Origin: Gnetum montanum
Taxonomy: Eukaryota > Streptophyta > Gnetopsida > Gnetales > Gnetaceae
DNA: 64,000 nt
NCBI GenBank assembly: GCA_015680685.1
Contig: MNCI01021441.1
Location: 59,112-123,111 of the forward strand
Direction: 5' to 3'
A model generated the notes under the pieces. It saw nothing but the letters and a program-made list of their open reading frames with translations. It did not search any database and was not told the DNA's origin. Of the stretch, positions 1-10,700 are shown one piece after another (the first letter of the stretch is position 1; every line of letters begins with the position of its first letter). The position numbers and the translations under genes are program-made.

Positions 1-815
1 GGTTCCCTACTCTCCCTACGTCCTTGCCCTTGTCCTAACTCCTCTCGACCTTCCTGTCGAGGTCTCTCATCCTTTTTACTTTTATCCTCCCCTTGATGCT
101 CATGGTGGCTGTGCCCATATGTGGAAGGAGAGTGTGAATGGTGAGATGAAGGAGAAGAGGAAGGGGATCCATCACCATGGCGATGTTTCTTACCTTCTCT
201 TCTGCTGCTTCAGCCCCGATCGTCATAACGATCAAAGCGTCCATCCTTAGCGTGAGTGGTTGTTCCTGCCGTGAATAGTTGGTGTTCATGGGGATCAGAG
301 CCTGTAGCATGTACAGTTGATCGAAGGCTCTGATGCCTAACCTCTTCACCATTGTGAGGATGAGGAACATCATTTTCTAAGAAACCCGCTATGAGGAGTT
401 CCTCGTCTCCTATTTCACTAAGGACATGGGGGACCTTGGCCTTCAACAATGTGTGTTGGCTCTTCTGCCTTAAGTCCCGAATACATTGGGCATCTGTGGG
501 ATGATAATACCTTGTGTCAAAATCATCCGCAACATATTCAGCGAATAGTTCTTGCATGCCAATTTGTGCCAAGGCACGGAAGAGCATGTTAGGGACTGAT
601 CAATCTGGGGGTAACACAATGTTACCTTGCAGATCTCTCCACCACAGTTGTTCGTCTTGATGGAGAACAGAAGTAAAATCAGGAATATACTCATCGGGAT
701 GAGTATATGTCATCTTATATTGTTTAAGACTTGGTTGATCATGGTTATGTTCCTTATGTTGCCGACTGTCTTTTGTGTTATTTCTAAGTGAGTTAGCCTT
801 ATGAGAAGAAGCCAT
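1..815 (-). pseudogene. gag of element A, N-terminal part, broken
   Basis: Gag is the structural protein that packages retrotransposon RNA. The frame opens with Met at 815 (MASSHKANS) and carries the family signature HQDEQLWWRDLQGNIVLPPD at about residues 52-71. It then meets an in-frame TGA where element F has an Arg codon, and resumes in the same frame from 587 (ALAQIGMQELFAEYV). From about 210 it shifts frame into a Ser/His-rich, charged stretch. The same order (signature, ALAQI block, DYHPT block, charged linker) is seen in F, so this is a decayed copy of a shared gag rather than chance. No capsid core or zinc knuckle lies within the window for this copy. Confidence 0.75.
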
Positions 816-939
816 TTTAATGGTGTGCTGTTCACCATTATATACGTTCTTAATTAACTAATTAACCCAAAGGTTCGTTAAGGCTCACAAAGATGTGAGT
901 GATATCCCTTATGTTCTAATTGGCGTACAAACACTTAGT

Positions 940-956
940 CCCTGGCAACGGCGCCA
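940..956 (-). other. Primer-binding site of element A (tRNA-Asp type)
   Basis: The plus-strand bases ccctggcaacggcgcca differ at one position from the 3' end of plant tRNA-Asp including CCA. They sit one base from the inner end of the LTR, as expected for the reverse-transcription primer site of a minus-strand element. Confidence 0.8.
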
Positions 957-957
957 A

Positions 958-1688
958 TGATGAGTGGCGAGGTACCCCTACACTCAACCATACGAAACGA
1001 GCGTAGCACGTGTCATCCGGTCGAACTCCGCAGACTAAATGCCTAAACGCCACAAGGAACACTTGGGGTTAATTAATCGTTGTCTTCCCAAACTTACTTG
1101 TTGTTGTCACAGTGTATGGTTAAGTAAGTCCGAGGTATATGACTTTTTTGGTCTTTTCTGGTTTATCTCCTATGCTAAAGGGTGAAGGGTTGAGAGACTA
1201 AAACTATCTCTAACTACACCACTAAATCCTAGCGTCAGCATTCGTTCCCACTTGTCGTACACACCCTAAACTGTGCAATTGTGGCTACCAAATGCTAATC
1301 GTTACTGGAATTACCACACGTAATGCACGTGCTTGAAGCGGTCGTACTGAGGCACCTAACTAACCTAAATGTGACAAGCAGTCGATTCCTTGACTAGTCG
1401 TACACATCCGTAGATACTCGTAATCAAGTTGTACTTGTCCCATGTTCTAGGAGGTAAGGGTGTGAGAATCTAATCGTGATGAGTAGCCGATTCCTTGGCT
1501 AGCCGTACACATTCGTCAATGCTCGTAACCAAGTCGTACTCATGCCGCGTTACTAGGAAAGCAATAAATAACATTAAATAAANTTGGCGATAGACCGCGA
1601 TATCGCATATGTGATATCGCAGGGGACAACGCGTACACGATATCGCAGGGGATGCGATATTGCGGCTTGTGCATATCACGTCTCATCA
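958..1688 (-). repeat. 5' LTR of element A
   Basis: This 731-bp LTR starts TGATGAGTGG and ends TCTCATCA on the plus strand, giving a near-perfect terminal inverted repeat. It shares the conserved U5 block (gaggtacccctacactcaacc) with the LTRs of B, C, E and F. It lacks the TATA-containing stretch (cttatttatag on plus) present in B, C and E. The missing part coincides with the ambiguous base at 1583, so either a deletion or a collapsed assembly is possible. The U3 end carries repeated cgatatcgc palindromes (about 1590-1665). Confidence 0.85.
1381..1545. repeat. Internal 60-bp duplication in LTR A
   Basis: The stretch 1381-1440 (gtcgattccttgactagtcg...) reappears at 1486-1545 as gccgattccttggctagccg with substitutions, spaced by 105 bases. 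The other LTRs of the family have only one copy of this block, so the duplication is specific to A. Confidence 0.6.
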
Positions 1689-2715
1689 GGAAGGAATGAT
1701 TGCACATGGTAGTGAGATCATGTCATCCATTCTTTCATTTCTATAAATAAGAGTTCCTTATCATGGAAATAATGTTATTCATATTACATAAAAACATTAA
1801 TTAATCTATGACCATTATGCTTGAAGAAGGAAAGAAGGACCAAGAGGATATGAATAAGGGTATGATATCAAGGAGACTTCTTGATTCTTTTGACTTTCAT
1901 CTTAGGTTCCATTGGTCCCATGTTAATGAACTACCACTCATATTTTTATTGTCTTTAGAAAACATCATTTGAAAATAATTGTTCCCTTGTTATGTCACTA
2001 GACAAGCATGTGATCCATACCTAAAGGTAGTCTTATGGAAAAGGTAATAAATAAATAAATAAATTCATAAGAAAATTATTCTTGGAGTACAACAAGAAAG
2101 ACATATGACTTATGCTTGAAGGTAAGCTACTTCTAATAATTTCATAGTCTTTTGGATTAATTCCACCATGTGGCTAGAAAGACATATGATCCATGCATGA
2201 AGATGCTCCTCTAACTAATGGCCAAGATTCATAACTTCAGCATCATTAATTAATTAATTATTGCTAATAAATCAAATCATATATTCTTTCTTTTTCTTCA
2301 TTGAGTGGTATTGTTTTCATATAGCACCTACTTGGTTCCATGGTGGTGGATCATGATGATGTAATGCAGTGTCACTAGCAAGTGGTTGGACTTGGTTTGA
2401 GATCCTAACAAATATGTATAATGGTCATTTTAATCATGCATCACATGTGAGACCCATTATGACCATGGTAAGGTACCTTCCCAATCCTCTAATCCTTGCT
2501 TATTTTATTTGAACTTACTGATATGATATAATTATGAAATTCATGATTTTGTTTAGCATAGTGTAGGATTTTTACTAAGGTAATTGTGTGTTATTTGGAA
2601 CAAAGGCATGATCTACATTTAATTTCTATAGTACCCACATACACTTAGAGAAGTGATTATGCAAGGGCATTATGGGCAAGAATCTGCTTTAGGAAGGATC
2701 CACGTATATGATTTT
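1689..2715. other. No gene seen
   Basis: AT-rich DNA with no convincing reading frame. A TATA-like ctataaataagag at about 1740 resembles the LTR core promoter of this family but lies outside the recognisable LTR, and no LTR ends were found around it. Confidence 0.4.
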
Positions 2716-3660
2716 TCTTAATCATGGCTTTGAACCAACCTCGCACATTCAAGAACATCATGGATAACTTCTCTAAATTCATGCATTACTTTGGGATTCA
2801 CTTTATTTGCCATTATTATGCATAAATTAATAAAGGAAATATAAGATGAAATCCATTTATGTATGCTATTTGCAGATGATATTATGTTAGTGGATTTAAC
2901 TTGAGAAAATATTGCTTCTAAAATGAAGTGAAGATATGCTCTAAAATCAAAAGGCTTAAAAATTAGTAAAATAAATAAAAAATATATAAAATGCAATTTT
3001 AATAATAGCATAAACAATGATGAAATAGAAGTAACAATTCAAGTCTAAAAAGTCCCTCCATATAAATAGTTCTATTGCCTAGGGTCAATCCCCCAATTTG
3101 ATGGTAAAATTAATAAAGATATAAGAAATAGAATTGAGGCAAGATGGTCAAAATGGAGATAGGCTAGTAGTATTCTATGTAATAAAATAATTCCAATAAA
3201 ACTAAAGATGAAATTTTACATGACAATAATTAGGCATGTTTTCTTGTATGGTATTGAATATTGGGTAGTACAAAAGAGGCATGAATAACAAATCAATGTG
3301 ATAAAAATGTGAATGCTTAGATGGATATTGAATAGTAATAGAAGACATAAACTACATAATATAAAAATTAAAGGAAGACTTAATGTGGCTTCTATTTTGA
3401 GATAAACTATAAAAATGACAACTTAGACAGTTTGAACATGTTCAAAGAAGATCAAACAATTAGCCTATAAAAAATAGATTACTACATCAGTGTTCTAAGA
3501 GATTTACCAAAAGGAAGATTAAGGAAGATAAGGGAAAAAATAATTGAATATGACTTGAAAAAACTACAAATATACAAAGATCTAGGTCTTCATAAAAGCA
3601 AATGGTGATAAATAACTCATGTAGCTAACCTAATTTCATTGGAACAAGGATAGGATGATG
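2716..3660 (+). pseudogene. RTE-type LINE remnant (reverse transcriptase C-terminal half)
   Basis: Non-LTR retrotransposon reverse transcriptase, heavily decayed. The catalytic box reads MLFADDIMLVDLT with FADD at 2869-2880. The plant RTE order follows: a YLGS-like box (CLGSIPQFDGKI near 3080), an Arg/Trp block (IEARWSKWR near 3135), MKFYMTIIRHVFLYG near 3210, and a terminal Lys/Arg-rich segment to about 3660. Several stops and frameshifts interrupt it. The 5' part (endonuclease and the first RT motifs) is not present upstream, which is the usual 5' truncation of LINE copies. Confidence 0.8.
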
Positions 3661-5640
3661 CTAGTGAGGATTTTGGGATTTACTTCTCCTTGATTTTAAT
3701 TAATTTTTAATGTTTTTATATTGAAATTTTCTCCAAATCCCCTATTTCTTGGTCATTTTAGAACCTAAAATTTCTAGTTCTTATGATTTTCAGTATTTTG
3801 ATGCATTTGTAATATTTTGCAAACTAGACATCTGATTTCACTTATTTGAAAACATGTAAGCTCTTGAAGTTGAGCTCTCCATTGTGGGAACTAAGGACAT
3901 GATTTTTAAAAATTTTTCTCACCCCATTTTCAAACATTAAGGCAACTAATAGTAAAAATAGTTCAAATGACTTAAAAACTTAATGATTCTAGTTACTTTG
4001 AAAACTTAGAAACGTTATTCTACAATTGCAATTATCTTGAGCCTTAAATGCTAACTTTTTGTAAATTCCAATCTAACCAAGGATCCAAAAAAAGGGTTCG
4101 AACTCTAAGTAAAAGTTATTAAAAATTAATATTAATCCTTTGGTGATTGCAGATAGTGCCTAAATGAGTTCCTATATTTAGAGGACTTTCATAGTGCAAG
4201 AAGAAGAGGCCAAGAGGAGGACATGTCTATGAGAAAGTATCATATGCAAGAATTAGAGCTTGAATGTCACATGTTTACAACTTAGAAACCCATGGAGTAA
4301 TGATGAGAAAATTTTGGTCCAACCTTTAGATGTTTTCCATGAAAAGGAAGGTGCCAATAAAGCAACCAAGATTAGAAGAACCACCACTACTAAGGACAAC
4401 ATGAAGACTTATTAGCAACATGAATTTTTGAAGGTTCCTACAAATTCTTCTAAACTTTGATGTATATCTAGTTGTTTGTCAAAATCAACCACTCAAATAA
4501 ATTTTACAATGTACAATTTAAGTCTTATTAGTTAAGTTGAAATCAGTTTATATCACTCCCATAGTTTTTGTGACAAACTTTGTCCCATTTTTGTATAACT
4601 TGAGGATGAGTTTTTAGTCAATTGTGGGGAGTATAATGAATGATAAAATTGATATTTCAAAAGCCCTTCATCATCGTAGCTTAGATGTCATAGCTTTGTC
4701 ATCTAACCCTATAATGCAACATCACATTTTATGAAGTTGCAACCTTGATTTTCACCTATAAATATTCCCACCTACAACTTTGAATGCACCATTTGGTCAA
4801 GTAGCCTAGGTGAAACTCTATTAGTTTGTCTTTATAGCTTGGAACATTTAGTGAGTGTCTGTAATGTGAATTTGAGTTGATTGTATAATGTCTTATTCAA
4901 GTGGCATTATAATTGGACACAATCCATAATTGGTAATTAAATGAAATGAAGTTTTATTACATTTGAAGACCTATATGATCTATTGAACAAATATTACATC
5001 TTCATGAAATATAAAGATAGATATTTACCATTTCCATGCACATGAATCATTGGTAGAATGAGCACGAGTAGTTTTGAGCATAAATATGTATTTGCTCAAT
5101 AATTGTAGTAGTGTTATTGCTTGATTCACCCACTAGCATAACCCTTGGTAATCCTAGAAATAGTAATGTTAGTTCATGATGTGTATGACAAGCTAGGAAT
5201 TGGATACTCATCGTTATAGGCTAGACTAGAATTTTCTTTGCTATGTATTAGTTTAATTAATTGGTTTCTATATTTTTAATTAGTTTTACTAAATGTTGAA
5301 CAATATCATAACTATATGCCTCACCTTGAACTAAATCATATCCAATAAAACTACTATTAGTCTAAGTAGGAAGACAATGAGCCAACATCTCATATTTAAC
5401 TATTTAGATACTATGTTAGTCCCATATATGAATTATGACATAGTTTACCATTACCCATGCAAATTGTATAATTAAGCATTAAAAACACTCAATTGCTCAT
5501 CATCCATGTATTCTTTATTGCTAAGTTAGGCACTCTCCATGTATTTGCAAGTGTATTCTTTCTAACTAATTTAGGGACTCTCTAGAGAGATACGGTTCAT
5601 CTTAATAAAATTCATTTCTTTTTCATGTTCAACATTGTCG
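3661..5640. other. Unassigned repeat-like DNA
   Basis: No gene is supported. At 4605-4645 the text gaggatgagtttttagtc followed by tgtggggagtat looks like the polypurine/3' LTR junction of a Ty3 element, and a ctataaatattccc TATA-like box lies near 4757, so a decayed LTR may start about 4630. At 4920-5035, read on the minus strand, there is weak similarity to the 3' tail of LINE J at about 29290-29400. Both calls are tentative. Confidence 0.3.
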
Positions 5641-6904
5641 TACAGCTTGTTGACCGCGGCAAAGGATCACAACCCAGCTAGCATTGATGCCGCAAAGGAT
5701 CTGAAATCTTCAATAATATCAAGGATCACATCGCGGTAAAGGATCTGAGATCTTCAATAATATCTCGAAACTTGCATTTCCCTTAAATCCTTGAATTGGT
5801 GAGAGGGACGACTTTCTCGTACTTACATTGAGTTATATATAAGAAACAGTCTTTAAATTTTTCCTTCATTAAGAAAAACACATAGGAGTTCTAATGGTCT
5901 GGTTTTGTGCCTGGCACCGATCGCCGTCGCGTAGATGTGGTCAACTATGTGCAATTGTATATGAGAGTGGTGAAATGGTCCACTTTTTTCGGCGGGAGGC
6001 CGTGCATAACGTGAAGCCATGAAAAGAAAGCCACGTGGTGAGCAATCACACGATCATGAACCAGAAAGAGAGAGAAAAGTTACAGGCACAGTTCGATGAA
6101 AATGTAAATGTAAATGTAAGTCAAGTCAACAAAATGTGGCTGCTGTGCGCCCTAAACATTGGTGGCTTGCCTTCCTTTGCATTCTCCTTTCATGGTGCCA
6201 CCATAAAAGGGGCGTCGAGCGGGCTGCTCCGCCATCAAAATGGGTAGGTAAATGCGAAGCCTTTAATTATGGGATATTATGACTGATGTAGCAAATACGG
6301 TGGTGATCTAACGTCTAACAGAGACCACAGACAAGGGAAAGGCAGGCACCGACGGTCACTCGTCATTGCTAATTAATACACTGCAGAGGCGTCTGGCATT
6401 GGCAATGCCATCCATTTCATTTCATTTGGCATGCGTTGTGCTAAATCCACTGCCTCCCCCCTCCACGTCCGCACTTTGCTCTCTTCTGACGTTCCTGCTA
6501 ACTTTCTTCGCCAGGGTCTTGAGAGTCCAGAGTCCCCACGTTCTTCGATACCTCCTGGAACTATGTCACAAACACAGCCATCATTTCATCTGATTAGAAA
6601 AACGAAACCTTTTCATTTTTTAAAAGAATTGTCAGATTAGAGCGTTAATCAATAATATTCATACACACCTCGGCACCGAATAGCATAAACAAGTCCTTAG
6701 CGGATAGCAATAGTTTGAACCAGCAAACACCAGGGTCACAATTGCAAGCAAGCAGTACCTGGGATTATTAAGTGATACGTTACAAGTAAAACAAAATCAT
6801 TAACATAAGAGCCGAAATTATCGTGTGTTGGTAGCAAGCAGCCTAATACACGCCACAATTTCAGAATATATCGTGCAGTCGACGGAGTGCCAGCCAATTC
6901 TTAA
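5641..6904. other. Region upstream of the GULLO gene; no gene seen
   Basis: This stretch separates the repeats from the GULLO gene and probably holds its promoter, but no clear TATA box or start site could be fixed. A short duplication is visible at about 5694-5762 (aaaggatctgaaatcttcaa, then aaaggatctgagatcttcaa). Two short frames near 6035-6247 and 6366-6593 show no family resemblance and are treated as chance. Confidence 0.4.
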
Positions 6905-7063
6905 GTGCATGTCATTATGAAGAGTATTTACGGCAGCCCAGCCCAGCCCAGCCCAGCCACTGAGGCTGAAACTGAGGCTGAGGCTGAAACTGAAGCAAAG
7001 CACAGAGAGACAGAGAGACAGAGAAAACAGGTCCGGCAAGAACATAACGCTCTGACAAAATCC

Positions 7064-7759
7064 ATGGCGGAGGCATGCGTCTGCGGTGGCGCTGGCGCGG
7101 TGGCGACGTGGTTTATGGTGATGGTGATGGTGATGGTGATTGTGGAGGTGAAAGGGAGTCCACCGGCAGAGCCGGTGAAGTGCAGCGTAGGAGAAGAACG
7201 AACGAAGGAGTGCAGCGTGACAAACACGTACGGCTCATTTGGGGATGGTTCCCCCTCGTGCAGAGCCACGGAGGTGGCGTATCCGAGCAACGAGGCAGAG
7301 CTCGTGGCCACGGTGGCTTCGGCCTGGAATCGGCGTCAGCGTATGCGTGTGGTCAGTCGATGGTCACACTCCATTCCAAAGCTGGTGTGCCCCGGCAACG
7401 CCCCCGATGGTCTGCTGATTAGCACACGCAACCTCACGCGCATCGTCGCCGTCGACACCGTGGCCATGACCGTGACTGCCGAGAGCGGTGCGTCTCTTCG
7501 TCAGTTGATTGACGCGGCCGCGCTCTATGGCCTTGCGTTGCCTCATGCTCCTTACTGGGACGCCCTCACACTGGGCGGACTCCTTGCCACCGGCGCCCAC
7601 GGCTCTTCCTCTTTTGCTTCCGCCCCCTCTGCCGTCCACGACTACGTCACCGCCATCCGCCTGGTTCTCCCCAATGCCACCGTCGTCACCATCCGTGAAT
7701 CCCACCCTGATCTGGACGCCGCCCGCGTCTCTCTCGGCCTCCTCGGCGTTGTTTCGCAG
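7064..7759 (+). CDS. GULLO: GULLO exon 1 (residues 1-232)
   Basis: The start chosen is ATG 7064 in the context tccATGGcgg, which gives a leader directly followed by a hydrophobic run (WFMVMVMVMVIVEV), as expected for a signal peptide. An in-frame upstream ATG at 6905 would add 53 Glu/Ala-rich residues in front of the signal peptide and is not favoured. The exon ends ...LLGVVSQ at CAG|GTGAGA with phase 0. It carries most of the FAD-binding domain. Confidence 0.92.
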
Positions 7760-10700
7760 GTGAGATGGTAGCAGCAACGTTATCTTGGTACTCACTGAAT
7801 CCTCCTGACAACACACCAGATACATGGACTACAGCGCGTTATTCTGCTAGAACTTATTAGAAAATATGCTGCAATTGGATATAACATAGGTCCCGATCAG
7901 AAACAGGAGGCCGCCACTGAATCCCTCAAGTATCCGTAGGCAAATTTGAATGATTTTAACTGAAATTGATGTGTGAACTGAAATTGATGCGTGTTGAATA
8001 GTGGGTAACTGGGTATATTCAATTTTAGAGGGACTTTCTTAAGGTTAACTGTGTATCTCCTTGCGTGTGTTATTCCCAGTTGCACCAGGGAAATTTTCAA
8101 GGTAAAAAACCCTAGCAAAAATTGGCTCTTGGACTGTTAGCAGCAGCACAGTTTCAAGATTGAAGCACAGAGACAATTAATGAAAACAATGGAGAAGAAT
8201 CGGAGAGAAGAATTGTAGCATTAGGCATTGACCAGCGGTAGGTTGTGTTATGTTGTTGTATAATGAAAATAATGGAGAAGAATAGCAGAGAAGAATTGTA
8301 GCTTTAGGCATTGACCAGTGTTAGGTTAGGTTGTGTTATGTTGTATAATGAAAATAATGGAGAAGAATAGCAGAGAAGAATTGTAGCTTTAGGCATTGAC
8401 CAGTGTTAGGTTGTGTTATGTTGTTGTATAATGAAAACAATGGAGAAGAATAGCAGAGAAGAATCGTAGCTTTAAGCATTGACCAGTGTTAAGTTGTGTT
8501 ATGTTGTTGTATAAAGGATCCTGCCTTAGAACTCCGCTCGGGTTACAAAAATAAACCCAAAATAAAAAGGAATAAGGTAATTTATTTTGATGGGATAGGT
8601 ACAGAACCGAATATATAACTAGGCAGAAATATCCGAAGAAATCAAGGCAGATTTGCCTTCATCCACCTTTGGAATTGGACAATTCTGTCGGGTCTCGGAT
8701 ATGTAGCTTCGTAAACTTGATCAGGATGAACGCCAACATAATATGTCGCATGTAGAAACTTCGAAATTTCAGATTCTTTCCAAATACACTACACCGGAAG
8801 GTCAAACGAAACGAAACGAAACGGATCCCAGTTTGAAACCAGGTAGAAATTGCAAGTCCCAGGAGCAATTACGTTGCGACTTCAACAAGTGCATGCGTTT
8901 ATAAAAGCAAATATGCTTGGGATGAGATGTAAAACAAGGTTTTCAGTAAATTAGAGCTTATGGATGGATGGATATGGTGCGTGTTTTGCAGGTAACGTTA
9001 CGTTTGCAACTCATGTTTAAGCGTTCAATGACAAATATAGTGGCAAGTGACGCTGCGCTGGAGGGGGAGGTGACGCGCTTTGGCCTCGCTCACGAGTTCG
9101 CGGATTTCACATGGTACCCGGCACAGCGCTCTGTCTTGTACAGGCGCGACGATCGCGTTGCTCTCACCGATCCAGGCAACGGTGTCGATGACTTCATCGG
9201 CTTTCGTCCCGTGCCCACGGCTGCTCTGGCGCTTATTCGACTCGCAGGTATTTCCCTTGCTTATTCAAATGCTTACTTACTGCACAGAATTGACAGAGAA
9301 GTTGTAAAGAAATGTTTGTTTTATATCAGTTACTGTTCATCATTGTATCAGCATTCATTCACTGCACAGAACATGGCGTTGGGTCCTGTTCAGATCATAA
9401 GATATCATATATGTGGATGCAAATCCAACAAGTCTACTGTATGAATGTAAAGGCCTGACCTGGGCCAGGACATTCATAAAGGCTGGGCCGCTGCATAGTA
9501 TCGTCGACGTGAAACCTACATACACCTTGATAATTATGTTGCAACCGTGCACCATCATTTTTGTTTTAAGTTTTAAAAGTGAGTAATATGATCGTTCCTC
9601 GTGTCCTTTTAATTCCGTAGTTTTCCATCCCCGTTGTTTAAGGCATGTCCTCATGTTGTTGTTTAGTCGTTTACGACTTCCGTAAATTGCAAACCTGTAT
9701 TTGCGAGTGGCGTCCGGGCTGGTAGAGAGCTATTTAGTGTTTCGTTTTCTTAGGTTTTATTATTATTCGTTGCTAGGGAGGACACCGCCAACCTTTGGCT
9801 TATTGGAAATAAAATTAAGTTTTCTTTAATAAACTAGAGTATAAGGGTGGGGTCCTCATCCCTCGTTGGAACAGCAGGGTATTTATTGCACTGGACCTTG
9901 GTTTCGTGCAGAATTGGTATTAGTGTATAGGCAGTGATTTCAATTTAGCAGGGTGCTTACTGCAATCTTTTGTTTTCCCAGAAACAAAGAAAGAAACCAG
10001 TGAACTTTTTAGTAATATAGGTGAAAACTCTAACATTATTTGTTGGGAACTCAAACTTTTATTAATAAATTTAACTTTAAGATATATAGTTACATTTAAA
10101 ATTTTAGAATTCAGCATTGTTCAATTGAATTGAACCAATAACTTGGTCAAGAGTCTTACCACAAAGTTAATATTTCGGCGCTGAAATCCAAAACTTTTTT
10201 TTAACAAGATTTTTTCATCATTTGAACTCATGGTATACCACTACTAGTGTTGTGTGTTAGCTTTTCATTTCCTACTAGAATCTTACAACTAGGCTAAGAA
10301 ACACCTCATTCTCATTTCATAGAATAACATCAACTTTTAGTAATAGAGGAAGGTTCCAAAAAAGCTAAAACAAGAGATTTTATTAGGTTCATGTAGGAAT
10401 TTTCAGTTTCAATAATAAAGCAACCTTAAAAAATACAGAAATTTTTATTACATTTATCTTAACAATACATTTATTATGTCTAAAACACAGAAACAATAAA
10501 TGTAGACTCAACAGAGTCAGCAAGCATTACTTCTAAAAACAATAAAAATAGGTCATATAAACTTTTTGACCTTTTTGATCAGTAAAAAACCATTAACTCT
10601 TTCTCCCTCTTTGTACGTGTGCCCTTCTTAGTATTCTCTTTCCATGATCATCTCTCGGTTAAGTTTGTTCAATCTCCCTCCCCCCCTCCTCTTTAACCTA

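Larger units (their letters stand above)
1..1688 (-). mobile_element. Ty3/gypsy LTR retrotransposon A, 5' end only (runs off the left edge)
   Basis: Read on the minus strand, this is a 5' LTR (1688 to 958), a primer-binding site, a short leader and the start of gag, which continues past base 1. LTR, PBS and gag leader match elements B, D and F elsewhere in the window. The PBS is tRNA-Asp-like, as is common in the plant Tat/Athila branch of Ty3/gypsy; assignment to that branch is inference. The 3' half of the element is outside the window, so target duplication and pol content cannot be judged. Confidence 0.85.

Noticed and set aside
4090-4125. gggttcgaactctaag looks like a tRNA B-box
   Set aside because: No A-box or cloverleaf upstream at the right distance; chance match.
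6035-6640. Short plus-strand frames upstream of GULLO
   Set aside because: No family resemblance, no splice context, and overlapping alternatives in other frames.
6928-7311. Minus-strand 127-codon frame opposite GULLO exon 1
   Set aside because: Antisense shadow of the GULLO coding frame with repeat-derived Thr/Ile and Ser/Ala runs.
7364-7825. Minus-strand 153-codon frame across the exon 1 end
   Set aside because: Antisense of GC-rich GULLO coding sequence; crosses a real splice donor.
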